Origin: Microbacterium aoyamense
GTDB lineage: Bacteria; Actinomycetota; Actinomycetes; Actinomycetales; Microbacteriaceae
Reading direction: 5' to 3'
DNA: 64,000 nucleotides
Assembly: GCF_023155855.1 (NCBI RefSeq)
Contig: NZ_JAKNUT010000004.1
Location: forward strand, 62,001 to 126,000
Both the position numbers and the translations under genes were made by a program. A model generated the notes under the pieces. It saw only the letters and a program-made list of their open reading frames with translations, was not told the DNA's origin and did no database searches. Shown here in pieces: positions 8,705-16,747 of the stretch (within the stretch, counting starts at the first letter, position 1; each line of letters starts with the position of its first letter).

Positions 8705-9049
8705 TCAGCCCGCTCGGAACGCGCCGATCACTTCCACCCACGAGCGCAGGAACGCCGGCTCGTCGAGCCTTCGCCGCCGCATCCACGACGTCACCTCTTC
8801 GTTGCACTTGCTCGCGTTGCACGATCGGCATGCGGGCACGACGTTCTCGAGCGTGTACCGCCCACCGCCCGAGATCGGCAGGACGCAGTCCTTCTGCAGT
8901 GCCACACCGTCCGCGCCGCAGTAGGCGCAGCGTGCCCACGCATCCAGAATGCGGAACCACTCGGCGTCCGTGAGGTCGCTTCCGGATGCCGCGACGCGCC
9001 GCGATCGTCGCCGCGCCGCGCGCGCCTTGCGGGTCTGGGCAGGGGCCAT
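8705..9049 (-). CDS. HNH endonuclease-like protein
   Basis: The 114-aa protein has an HNH zinc-finger fold: CAYCG, the core LQKDCVLPISGGG, ENVVPACRSCNASK and a basic N-terminus. In the usual core the residue after the acidic position is His (DHxxP); here it is Cys (KDCVLP), so the standard catalytic His is missing or replaced. It may still cut or nick DNA, or only bind it. It stands alone between msrB and a divergent membrane-protein gene; no phage or restriction genes adjoin it. Confidence 0.75.
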   Translation of the reverse strand: MAPAQTRKARAARRRSRRVAASGSDLTDAEWFRILDAWARCAYCGADGVALQKDCVLPISGGGRYTLENVVPACRSCNASKCNEEVTSWMRRRRLDEPAFLRSWVEVIGAFRAG

Positions 9050-9129
9050 GACGCCGACGCTAGCGCTCGCCGCGCGTCGCGGCTCGCTGCCGCGCCAATC
9101 CGAATCCTCGACGGCTGCGAATCCCCTGC

Positions 9130-10482
9130 ATGACTCCTCCCGAGAGTTCCCGCGGACCGGCGATATCGTCGAAATCCCCCAAGACTCCGCCCAAGAAGAC
9201 GAGCACGAAGAAGCCGTCGCAGTCGAAGTCGAAGCCGACGCAGTCGTCGAAGCCGAAGCCGAAGCCGTCGCAGGTGTCGAAGCCGTCGCAGGCGTCACAG
9301 CCGAAGCCGAAGCCGTCGCAGGTGTCGAAGCCGTCGCAGGTGTCGACGCCGACGCAGGCGTCGACGCCGACGCAGGCGTCGAAGCCGACGCAGGGGTCGC
9401 CGAAGTCCGATCCCTTGTCCACGGCCGCCCCTGCCGCGGAAGCCCGCGAGCACGCCGAGACCGCTCGAGGGGCTGCGCCGCGCCCGGCGGTGACGAAGGC
9501 GCCCTATGAGCCGCGAGCTGCTGTCGTCGCGCCTCGCGACCCTGAGCCGCGCGGCCGAGAGGTCGCCGTCGCTCCTGAGCCGGTCGCGGCGCCACTCGCC
9601 TTCCCGCGGCGCCCGAGCGCCGGCGAGCGATTCGCCCACTCCCGCAAGCGCGTAGGGGGATGGATGACGGATCGCCGAGCGATCGTCATCAGCCTCGTCC
9701 CGGTGGTGGCGGCCGTCGGCCTCCTCGCCGGTGCGGGCGTGTCCGCCGCGGTGAGCGCGCCACCGACGACCGGGGCCGTCTCGGCGGTTCCGCTCTCGAA
9801 TGCGCAGTCGGCCGCGCAGGACTGGCTGATCGACAACGCCGAGCCCGGCCAGCGGATCCTCGTCGAGCCCACTCTCGTCGCGGGCCTCGTCGGCGCGGGA
9901 TGGGCGCCCGACGACGTGCTGACGGCGGAGGATGCCGCGGCCGTCCCGTGGCGCGAGATCGCGTACGTCGCGATCGATCCTGACGTGGCTGCGTCGGTCG
10001 GCGCAGCCGCGAGCAGCTCCGTGGCGGCGGCATCGTTCGGTGACATCGAGGTCCGTCGGGTGGTCCCCGAAGGCACGGTGATCGCCGCGGCATCCGAGCA
10101 ATCCGTCATCGCGATGCGTCGCGAGTTCGGCGCCGAGATCTCGCGCAACCCCGCGGTCGAGATGTCCACTCCGGATCGCGTCGCGTTCGCGAGCGGCCGC
10201 GTCGACGCGCGCATCAGCGCGGTCCTGGGGGCGCTCGCGGGCGTCGGCATCGTCACGGTCACCGACCTGCCGGTGGTTCCCGGCGAGGAGGCCGGCACGA
10301 TCCGCCAGATCGCGCTCGGGCGGGTCGGCGACGTGCCACTCGTCGACGGAGACGAGCCTTCCGGGCAGGCTCGCTCGATCTTCGACTCGCTGAGCGGCGA
10401 CTACGCCGTCGATGCGCTGACGGTCTCGGGTACCGACCTCGTCCTGCGCTTCGCACTCGCCTCAGAAACCCCACCCGATTGA
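9130..10482 (+). CDS. Membrane protein with Lys/Pro/Ser/Gln-rich repeat region
   Basis: The 450-aa protein has three parts. Residues about 10-95 are a low-complexity basic repeat of KPSQVSKPSQ and TPTQAS units. Residues 95-178 are Ala/Pro/Arg-rich. One membrane helix follows (about 185-207, VISLVPVVAAVGLLAGAGV), then an extracytoplasmic region of about 240 residues. The topology is cytoplasmic basic tail, single span, exterior domain. It precedes a DUF4397 protein and a sortase, so it may belong to a surface or envelope cluster. No catalytic motif is visible and I do not recognise a family. Confidence 0.7.
   Translation: MTPPESSRGPAISSKSPKTPPKKTSTKKPSQSKSKPTQSSKPKPKPSQVSKPSQASQPKPKPSQVSKPSQVSTPTQASTPTQASKPTQGSPKSDPLSTAAPAAEAREHAETARGAAPRPAVTKAPYEPRAAVVAPRDPEPRGREVAVAPEPVAAPLAFPRRPSAGERFAHSRKRVGGWMTDRRAIVISLVPVVAAVGLLAGAGVSAAVSAPPTTGAVSAVPLSNAQSAAQDWLIDNAEPGQRILVEPTLVAGLVGAGWAPDDVLTAEDAAAVPWREIAYVAIDPDVAASVGAAASSSVAAASFGDIEVRRVVPEGTVIAAASEQSVIAMRREFGAEISRNPAVEMSTPDRVAFASGRVDARISAVLGALAGVGIVTVTDLPVVPGEEAGTIRQIALGRVGDVPLVDGDEPSGQARSIFDSLSGDYAVDALTVSGTDLVLRFALASETPPD
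9253..9340 (+). repeat. Tandem 40-bp repeat inside the membrane-protein gene
   Basis: A 40-bp sequence at 9253-9292 is repeated exactly at 9301-9340 (48-bp period), inside a longer run of GAAGCCG and TCGCAGG(T/C)GTC words from about 9220 to 9400. It encodes the KPKPSQVSKPSQ repeats. Such repeats can vary in copy number between strains by slippage. Confidence 0.85.
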
Positions 10483-10513
10483 TCGCTCGACCCGAAGACA
10501 AGGAAGTCCCATC

Positions 10514-11323
10514 ATGAGTGTCACCCGCAGAATCCGCAGCGCCGTCGTGATCGCGGCGATCGCCCTCGTCGCCGCGCTCGCCGCCCCGACGGCAGCGACC
10601 GCAGCGCCCCCTGTTCGAACCGCCGCGGCGGACATGGGCTGGCTTCGGCTCGGTCACTTCTCACCCGAGACGAAGGACGTCGACGTGCGGGTCGCCGCAC
10701 TCAGCGGCGGATCGGTCCTCTTCGAGCTGAGCGGTGTGGGCTACGGTGACGTCTCGCCGTATCAGGCGCTCCCGAACGGCAGCTACACCGTGAGCATGGT
10801 GCCGGCCGGAAGCACGGACTGGACGAAGCTGGCCCTCTCGGCGACCGTCAAGATCGAGGGCGGAACGGCGACCACCGCCGCCGCGTACGGACCCACGAAG
10901 GCGCTCAAGGTGCGTCTGTACCAGGACGACCTCACGGCCCCGACCGCCGGCAATGCGCGTATCCGCGTCATCCAGGCATCCACCCTCACTCCGAGCGTCG
11001 ACGTCCGCACGTCGACGGGGGTCTCTATCGCGAGCAAGGCGAAGGCGGGGACGGCGACGGCCTACGCCGAAGTGCCGGGCGGCGACTGGACGCTGCGCCT
11101 GACCGGCTCCGGCGTCTCGGACACGGCCGATGTGAATGTCGCCGCCGGCACGGTCACGTCGCTCTTCGTCCTGGACACCGCGGACGGCGGCTTGACGATC
11201 GTGCCCGTCCTCGACAGCGCGGCCGCGGCCCTCGTGCCGATCGGCGGAGTGCAGACGGGCGGCGGATGGCTCGCTTCGCACGACGCCGACGCGGAGCGCG
11301 CGTTCGCCCGCATCGCGAAGTGA
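10514..11323 (+). CDS. Secreted DUF4397-domain protein
   Basis: The 269-aa protein begins with a signal peptide (RRIRSAVVIAAIALVAALAA, cleavage near ATAAPP) and continues as DUF4397: WLRLGHFSPETKDVDV, an internal IRVIQAST, and LRLTGSG repeats. DUF4397 is a beta-sandwich module of secreted actinobacterial proteins. AAGGAAG near 10500 is the ribosome site. No LPXTG-like sorting signal or C-terminal membrane anchor is visible, although the next gene, 7 bp downstream, is a sortase. That pairing is common in actinobacteria; the biochemical role is unknown. Confidence 0.85.
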   Translation: MSVTRRIRSAVVIAAIALVAALAAPTAATAAPPVRTAAADMGWLRLGHFSPETKDVDVRVAALSGGSVLFELSGVGYGDVSPYQALPNGSYTVSMVPAGSTDWTKLALSATVKIEGGTATTAAAYGPTKALKVRLYQDDLTAPTAGNARIRVIQASTLTPSVDVRTSTGVSIASKAKAGTATAYAEVPGGDWTLRLTGSGVSDTADVNVAAGTVTSLFVLDTADGGLTIVPVLDSAAAALVPIGGVQTGGGWLASHDADAERAFARIAK

Positions 11324-11330
11324 TGCGCTC

Positions 11331-11954
11331 ATGAGCAGACCGACGCGTGTCCTCGCGGCGCTCGCCGCGGGGGCGCTGTCGGTGGCTGTCCTGGCGGGGT
11401 GCGCGACCGTGGATGCCCGACCCGCGGCCGCACCCGCCCCGGTCGCGACGGCGGATCCGTTCGCCGCGGGCGGGCTGCAGGATCCCAACCCCCGCTCCGT
11501 CACGACCACCACCGCCACCCCGGTGAGCGTCAGCATCCCGTCGATCGGCGTCGATTCGACGCTGGAATCCCTGGGAATCGGCGCGAGCGGGGAGCTGGAG
11601 GCACCGGTCGACTTCGACCTCGCCGGCTGGTACGCCGGGGGAGTCGTGCCGGGCGCGATCGGTCCGGCCATCATTGCGGGGCACGTCGACTCGGTGACGG
11701 CGCCGGCGGTCTTCTCGCGCATCGGCGAGCTCGCGGATGGTGCGGAGATCCTCGTATCGATGTCGGATGCCACGGTGCTGACCTTCGTCGTCACCGGTTC
11801 CGCGCAGTCGGCGAAGTCGAACTTCCCGAGTGACGCCGTCTACAGCAACGTCCCCGCTCCGGAACTGCGCCTCATCACGTGCGCGGGCTCGTTCGACTCG
11901 TCGATCGGGCACTACACCGACAACCTCATCGTCTTCGCCGCGCTCCGCCCGTGA
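11331..11954 (+). CDS. Class F sortase
   Basis: The 207-aa protein is an exported transpeptidase-type cysteine enzyme. It has a lipobox-like signal peptide (SVAVLAGC), a Thr-rich linker, and the sortase beta-barrel with the catalytic His in IAGHVDS and the catalytic Cys in LRLITCAGSF. Spacing and size fit class F (actinobacterial) sortases. The potential lipidation Cys would make it a membrane-anchored lipoprotein, an alternative to the usual N-terminal helix. It is translated 7 bp after the DUF4397 gene. No obvious substrate with an LPXTG motif is encoded nearby. Confidence 0.88.
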   Translation: MSRPTRVLAALAAGALSVAVLAGCATVDARPAAAPAPVATADPFAAGGLQDPNPRSVTTTTATPVSVSIPSIGVDSTLESLGIGASGELEAPVDFDLAGWYAGGVVPGAIGPAIIAGHVDSVTAPAVFSRIGELADGAEILVSMSDATVLTFVVTGSAQSAKSNFPSDAVYSNVPAPELRLITCAGSFDSSIGHYTDNLIVFAALRP

Positions 11955-11982
11955 TGCACCGGAAGCGCGGCAGACTGGCTGC

Positions 11983-12384
11983 ATGACTTCCGCCGACGAG
12001 ATCATCCCCGCCGACTACCGACACCTGCTCGAGGGGGCCAACTACGGCCACCTCGGCACGATCCGCCCCGACGACACCGTGCAGGTGAACCCGATGTGGT
12101 TCGAGTTCGACGGCGAGACCATCCGCTTCACGCACACGACCTACCGGCAGAAGTGGCGCAATCTGCAGCACAACCCGTCGATGGCGCTGTCGATCACGGA
12201 TCCTGACGACGTCTTCCGCTACCTCGAGGTCGCCGGCCGGCTCGTCGAGGTGATCCCCGACCCCGAGGGCGCGTTCTACGTGCGCCTGCAGAACCGCTAC
12301 GGCGACCCCAGCCGGACGCCGCCCCGCGACAAGGAGAAGCGCGTGATCCTGGTCATGTCGATCGAGCGGGCGACGAAGCAGTAG
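11983..12384 (+). CDS. PPOX-class (pyridoxamine oxidase-like) flavoprotein
   Basis: The 133-aa protein has the split-barrel fold of PPOX-class oxidoreductases: an N-terminal GHLGTIRPDDTVQVNPMWF strand pair, then RQKWRNLQHNPSMALSI, and a C-terminal Arg-rich tail. Many actinobacterial members bind F420 rather than FMN. CAGACT lies 6 nt before the ATG at 11983, so it may be leaderless. It ends one nucleotide from the convergent DUF4349 gene. Confidence 0.82.
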   Translation: MTSADEIIPADYRHLLEGANYGHLGTIRPDDTVQVNPMWFEFDGETIRFTHTTYRQKWRNLQHNPSMALSITDPDDVFRYLEVAGRLVEVIPDPEGAFYVRLQNRYGDPSRTPPRDKEKRVILVMSIERATKQ

Positions 12385-12385
12385 C

Positions 12386-13501
12386 TCAGCCGAGATCGTC
12401 GGGCGGCGCGGCCTTCGCGCGGCGCCGCCGCCGCACGGCGCGGACGATCGCCCAGACGCCCCATCCCATGAGGCCGACGACGACGATCCACGGGATCAGG
12501 AACCCCAGCGCGATCACGATGCCGTTGACCGTCGCGACGAGACCGTTCCACCCCGCGACGAGTCCGTCCCAGAAGCCCGCGGGGTCGGCCTCGACCGTCT
12601 CGACGACGGGCGAGAGCGTCACCGTCAACGTGGACAGTTCGACCTGCCCTTCGAGCATCTCGAGCTGCTGCTGGTAGGACTCGAGCGTCGCCTGGCGCTC
12701 CGACAGCGCCGCTTCAGCGGCGATGAGGTCGGCGACGCTGCTGGCCTGCGTCATGAGTTCGGTGAGACGGTCGACGGATGCCTGTGCCGACTCGATCCGC
12801 GCGCGCAGATCGACGGTCTGCTCGGTGACGTCCTGCCGGTTGATCGAGGATGCCGTCACGTCGCCGAGATCCGAGAGTTCCTCGATGAGCGGCGCGAGCT
12901 GGTCGGTCGGCACGCGCACGGTCACCCACGCACCGTCCGACGGATACGGGTAGGCGATCGAGTCCTGCCTCATGCCGGTGCTCGGATCGATCGGCACGGT
13001 GCCGCCGGACGTGCCGACGTTCATCGACTCGACATAGCCTCCGCGTGCCTCCGCCGCACGACCGACGCTGCGGGCGGCGACCGTCACGTCGTCGACCGTC
13101 ACGCTCGCGGAGGCCGTCGTGATGATGTCCCGGTCTGTGGTCGCGGCCGACTCCTCGCCGCCGGTGCGGGCGCCCTCGGCGATCTCCGCACCGCCGAGAT
13201 CCTTCGCGCCGTCCATGGGAGTGCTCGCGAAGTCCACGCCGCTGTCGGATGCAGGTGCGACACCCGCCTCGTTCACGGCGCCGCCGCCCACGATCCCGCC
13301 GACGGACGGGGCGATGATCGCGGCGATCGCGACGACGGCCGCCGCGGCGCCACTCGCCATCCAGATGCGTCCGCGCTTCGCGCGCCGGGTTCGGTCGCTC
13401 CGACGTTCGCGACCGATGTCGGCGAACAGCGCGTCCTCGATCTCGTCGATGCGCGCGTCGCTCAGTGGCGGAAGGGACGTGTCATCCCGCTGCGTGTTCA
13501 T
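12386..13501 (-). CDS. DUF4349 membrane protein, probable anti-sigma partner
   Basis: The 371-aa protein has a cytoplasmic N-terminus (about 1-45), one membrane helix (about 48-70), an external DUF4349 region with ASVTVDDVTVAARSVGRAAE and a coiled-coil stretch (about 225-290), and a C-terminal helix pair ending in a basic tail (RRRRRAK). Its start overlaps the sigma-factor stop as ATGA (13498-13501). That coupling, plus a short cytoplasmic domain ahead of a membrane span, suggests it acts as a membrane-tethered anti-sigma factor. This is inference; no canonical zinc anti-sigma motif is visible. Confidence 0.75.
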   Translation of the reverse strand: MNTQRDDTSLPPLSDARIDEIEDALFADIGRERRSDRTRRAKRGRIWMASGAAAAVVAIAAIIAPSVGGIVGGGAVNEAGVAPASDSGVDFASTPMDGAKDLGGAEIAEGARTGGEESAATTDRDIITTASASVTVDDVTVAARSVGRAAEARGGYVESMNVGTSGGTVPIDPSTGMRQDSIAYPYPSDGAWVTVRVPTDQLAPLIEELSDLGDVTASSINRQDVTEQTVDLRARIESAQASVDRLTELMTQASSVADLIAAEAALSERQATLESYQQQLEMLEGQVELSTLTVTLSPVVETVEADPAGFWDGLVAGWNGLVATVNGIVIALGFLIPWIVVVGLMGWGVWAIVRAVRRRRRAKAAPPDDLG

Positions 13502-14076
13502 GTGCTCTCCTTGACGACCGTCCGCAGACGCGTGCGGATGCGGGAGAGACGATTGCGGACGACACCGTGGGCGACACCGAGTTCTTCGGCTGCCGCCTGG
13601 TACGCGTAGCCCTCGGCGGCGCACAGCCGGAAGATGTCCTGATCGAGCGGCGTGAGGCCCTCGACCTCGCGCAGGATCCGCTCGGCGAGGTCGGCACCCA
13701 GCACCTGCTCCTCGACATCCACCGTCGAGGGGATCGCCTCGTCGATGTACGCGCCCGTGTGCTCGCGGTCGCGCTTCTGCCGGCGGATGCGGTTCGCCGC
13801 CTGGAACCGGCAGATCGTCGCGAGCCAGGGGAGGAGCGAGTCGCCCGCGAGCTCCATACCGGGGAGCTTGCGCCACGCCACGAGGAAGGTCTCCTGCGCG
13901 ACGTCCTCCGCATCGGCGGGGTTGCCGACGAGCCCGTGCGCCATCCAGTACACGGGACGCACGTAGGCGCGGTAGAGCGCGCGGAAGGCGTGCTCGCTGC
14001 CACTCGCGGCCATCGCCACGAGCTCGGCATCGCTGCGCGTCGTCTCCACCGTCACCTCGCCATCGGTGTGCACCAT
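13498..14076 (-). CDS. ECF-type RNA polymerase sigma factor
   Basis: The 192-aa protein has sigma region 2 (ALYRAYVRPVYWMAHGLVG, then DAEDVAQETFLVAWR) and region 4 (LTPLDQDIFRLCAAEGYAYQ, then an HTH ending LSRIRTRL). It is the upstream gene of a coupled pair with the DUF4349 membrane protein. A 5-bp inverted repeat TGTCT-CTC-AGACA (14077-14089) touches the ATG and could be a control site. Its target promoters are not evident. Confidence 0.9.
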   Translation of the reverse strand: MVHTDGEVTVETTRSDAELVAMAASGSEHAFRALYRAYVRPVYWMAHGLVGNPADAEDVAQETFLVAWRKLPGMELAGDSLLPWLATICRFQAANRIRRQKRDREHTGAYIDEAIPSTVDVEEQVLGADLAERILREVEGLTPLDQDIFRLCAAEGYAYQAAAEELGVAHGVVRNRLSRIRTRLRTVVKEST

Positions 14077-14155
14077 TGTCTCTCAGACAGGGGGTGTCGA
14101 AGGATGCCGGATCGTCTCACGTGGCGTCCGGACGTCTCCGGCACCGGTATCCTGT

Positions 14156-14268
14156 AAACCGCGAGAGGGAGTATCCCGACAGCGTGCATCCGTCATCACG
14201 GGCCCCGACAGTGCGGCCCCGGGTGCGCGTCGCGAACTGGTCGGTTCGCGGGGAGAGACTTTCGGGTT
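14156..14268 (+). promoter_or_regulatory. Probable yybP-ykoY (Mn2+) riboswitch upstream of terC
   Basis: The leader shows the expected order: an imperfect P1 (14156-14165 with 14259-14268, 8 of 10 pairs), the GGGAGTA loop (14167-14173), an extended helix (14182-14191 with 14221-14230), an inner GGGCC/GGCCC hairpin (14200-14219), a CGCGAAC/GTTCGCG hairpin (14231-14237 with 14244-14250), and GAGAGACTTT closing P1. TerC is a classical target of this Mn-sensing riboswitch. A TATCCT box at 14148-14153 would start transcription close to P1. No covariance search was possible. Confidence 0.75.
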
Positions 14269-14304
14269 CCACCGACCCCTCCTGCATCCCTCGAAAGGCC
14301 CTCA

Positions 14305-15420
14305 ATGGACCTCGACCTCCCCATCTGGTTCGAAGTCGGCTCGCTCGTCGTGCTGACCCTCATCCTCGTCGCCGACCTGCTGCTGATCCTCAAGCGCCCG
14401 CACATCCCGTCGACACGCGAATCGACGCTGTGGGTCGTCTTCTACGTGACGCTCGCCCTCATCTTCGCGGGGCTCATGTGGATCTTCTCCACGCCCGAGT
14501 ACGCGGGCCAGTTCATCGCCGGCTGGCTCACGGAGTACAGCCTCTCGATCGACAACCTCTTCGTCTTCGTGCTGATCATGAGCCAGTTCGCCGTTCCACG
14601 GCGCTATCAGCAGGAAGTCCTGATGGTGGGCATCATCATCGCCCTCATCCTGCGCGGTATCTTCATCCTGCTCGGGGCCGCCGTCATCGAGAACTTCAGC
14701 TGGATCTTCTACATCTTCGGTGCGTTCCTCGTCTGGACGGCGTGGCGTCAGGCGTTCCCGGGCGGCGACCACGACGACGACGTCAAGCAGGAGAACTTCG
14801 TCGTCCGGCTCCTGCGCCGCACGATCGACATCAGCGACCACTACGACGGTGCGAAGATCCGCACGGTCGTGAACGGCAAGAAGATGTTCACGCCGATGCT
14901 GATCGTCTTCGTCGCGATCGGCGTGACCGACCTGCTGTTCGCGATCGACTCGATCCCGGCGATCTTCGGCATCACGCAGAGCCCGTTCATCGTCTTCACC
15001 GCGAACATCTTCGCCCTCATGGGCCTGCGCCAGCTCTACTTCCTGCTCGGCGGACTGCTCGACCGCCTGCGGTACCTGCACTACGGCATCGCCTTCATCC
15101 TCGCCTTCATCGGGCTCAAGCTCGTCTTCCACGCGATGCACGTCAACGAGCTGCCGTTCATCAACGGCGGCGAGCACATCGAGTGGGCTCCCGAGATCTC
15201 GACGTGGATGTCGCTCGGCGTCATCATCGTCGCGATGGCGGTCGCGACGATCGCGAGCCTCATCGCGTCGGCGCGCGACAAGAAGACCGCGCCGGATGCG
15301 GCATCCATCGACGACGGCGCCGGTGCCGCGCCCGCGGCGGACGCCGCCGCGGCCGTCGTCGCCGACGAGAAGGGCACGCCGTCCACCGTCGAGCAGCCTC
15401 CTGCCCCCGACGAGCGCTGA
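14305..15420 (+). CDS. TerC-family membrane protein (probable Mn2+ exporter)
   Basis: The 371-aa integral membrane protein has about nine helices and the TerC family motifs: the first acidic site STLWVVFYVTLALIFA, then SIDNLFVFVLIM and the paired DLLFAIDSIPAIFG, whose Asp residues are implicated in metal transport. A charged loop GGDHDDDVKQ lies mid-protein and an Ala-rich soluble tail ends the chain. TerC proteins have been linked to manganese export and to loading of exoenzymes. The probable yybP-ykoY riboswitch directly upstream supports a Mn2+ role. It ends 10 bp before a convergent gene. Confidence 0.9.
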   Translation: MDLDLPIWFEVGSLVVLTLILVADLLLILKRPHIPSTRESTLWVVFYVTLALIFAGLMWIFSTPEYAGQFIAGWLTEYSLSIDNLFVFVLIMSQFAVPRRYQQEVLMVGIIIALILRGIFILLGAAVIENFSWIFYIFGAFLVWTAWRQAFPGGDHDDDVKQENFVVRLLRRTIDISDHYDGAKIRTVVNGKKMFTPMLIVFVAIGVTDLLFAIDSIPAIFGITQSPFIVFTANIFALMGLRQLYFLLGGLLDRLRYLHYGIAFILAFIGLKLVFHAMHVNELPFINGGEHIEWAPEISTWMSLGVIIVAMAVATIASLIASARDKKTAPDAASIDDGAGAAPAADAAAAVVADEKGTPSTVEQPPAPDER

Positions 15421-15430
15421 GCGACGAACC

Positions 15431-16747
15431 CTAGAACGCCTGCAGGTTCGCCCGCAGGCCTCCGGTGACGTAGTCGCTGCGCAGGATGCCGCGGCGGCGC
15501 AGGATCGGCACGAGCTCGTCGAGGATCCGGTGCACCGTCACGGGGTGAAGGTCGCCCCAGATGAGCACGCCGTCGTTGCCCCAGTCCCCGAGCTCCTCGA
15601 TGAGGTCGGCGAACTCGCCCGCCGTGCCGACGAAGCCCGTGCGGTCCGAGATCCGGCCCAGCCGCGCGTGCGCGGCGAGCAGCGTGCTCAGCGGCGTGGT
15701 CGTCACGTCGTGCTTCCCGACGAGCCGCGCGATGCTGCCCTGCGAGACGTGTCCGCCGAAGACCGAGAGGTCCAGCGGCGCGTCGAGGTCGAGCGCCGTC
15801 AGGTCGGTCTCGAGGTCGCTCGACTGCTTCTCGGCGATGTAGGCGATCGCCGCGTCGTCCGGGTCGCGGGATGCCGCGACCACCCGATCCGCCTCTTCGG
15901 CCGATGACACGATGACCGGCTGGATCGCGAAGAGGATCTTGATGTCGTCGGGCGCCCTGCCCGCCTCGACGGCCGCCGCGTGGATCTTGGCACGGTACGC
16001 GCTGATGCTCTCGCGATCGAGGGGTGCGAGCGCGAGCTGGACGCCGGAGTTGGCGCCCGCGAAACCGAGTCCTCGGCCCGAGCCGCCGGGCGAGACGATG
16101 ACCGGCTCGCCGTCCGTGAAGGGCAGCGCATTGAGCGGACCGTCGAAGCCGTAGTAGTCGCCGCGGTGCTGCACGTGCCCGAGCAGCGTGCCGTCGGCGT
16201 AGCGGCCGCGCGCGGGGTCGGCGATGAGCGCTCCCTCGGGCCAGCTGTTCCAGAGCGCCTTGATGCCGGCGAGCCATTCCTCAGCGCGGTCGTACGCGCC
16301 GTCGTGGTCGGGCGGGGGAGCGGTGCCGAAGTGTCGCGCGCTGCCCGTGTCGGTCACGACGTTGAGCCCGAGCCGGTGCCCGCTGAGGTGCTGGAGCGTC
16401 GCGAACTGCCGCGCCGCCGTATACGGAAGGTACGCCGCCGGGTTGACGGTCGGCACGATGCCGAGGTGCTGGGTCGCGGCGAACAGGTACGGCGCGAGCA
16501 GCAGGGGGTCGTGCTTGGGGCCGCCGAACGCCTGCCGCACGCGCAGGTCGATCGTCGCGGGGGAGCCGAGCGACGGGGCGTCCTCGATGATGAGCAGGTC
16601 GAATCCCGCCTGCTCGAGCGTCCGCACCGACTCCTGGTAGAGCGCGGGCTCGGTCCAGCGGTAGTTCCAGTCGAGATACGGGTGCCCCCACCCGTGCGGT
16701 CCGAAGCCGCGCGCGAGGAACCACCCGAAGTGCTGGGGGCGGCTCAC
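15431..16747 (-). CDS. LLM-class flavin-dependent monooxygenase (NtaA/SnaA/DszA type)
   Basis: The 438-aa protein belongs to the bacterial luciferase superfamily, NtaA/SnaA/DszA group: FGWFLARGFGPHGWGHPYLDW, ARQFATLQHLSGHRLGLNVVTD, PVIVSPGGSGRG and a final FVGTAGEFADLIEELGDWGN are visible. Members use FMNH2 from a separate reductase to oxidise sulfur or nitrogen compounds such as nitrilotriacetate or dibenzothiophene sulfone. The GTG start overlaps the metY-like stop as GTGA (16744-16747), so both are made from one message. The coupling with a sulfur transferase suggests release of sulfur from an organic source; the substrate is unknown. Confidence 0.85.
   Translation of the reverse strand: MSRPQHFGWFLARGFGPHGWGHPYLDWNYRWTEPALYQESVRTLEQAGFDLLIIEDAPSLGSPATIDLRVRQAFGGPKHDPLLLAPYLFAATQHLGIVPTVNPAAYLPYTAARQFATLQHLSGHRLGLNVVTDTGSARHFGTAPPPDHDGAYDRAEEWLAGIKALWNSWPEGALIADPARGRYADGTLLGHVQHRGDYYGFDGPLNALPFTDGEPVIVSPGGSGRGLGFAGANSGVQLALAPLDRESISAYRAKIHAAAVEAGRAPDDIKILFAIQPVIVSSAEEADRVVAASRDPDDAAIAYIAEKQSSDLETDLTALDLDAPLDLSVFGGHVSQGSIARLVGKHDVTTTPLSTLLAAHARLGRISDRTGFVGTAGEFADLIEELGDWGNDGVLIWGDLHPVTVHRILDELVPILRRRGILRSDYVTGGLRANLQAF

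Noticed and set aside
9060..9422. Gly/Asp/Phe repeat protein antisense to the membrane-protein repeats
   Set aside because: Its repeats are the complement of the KPSQ-encoding repeats; no ribosome site.
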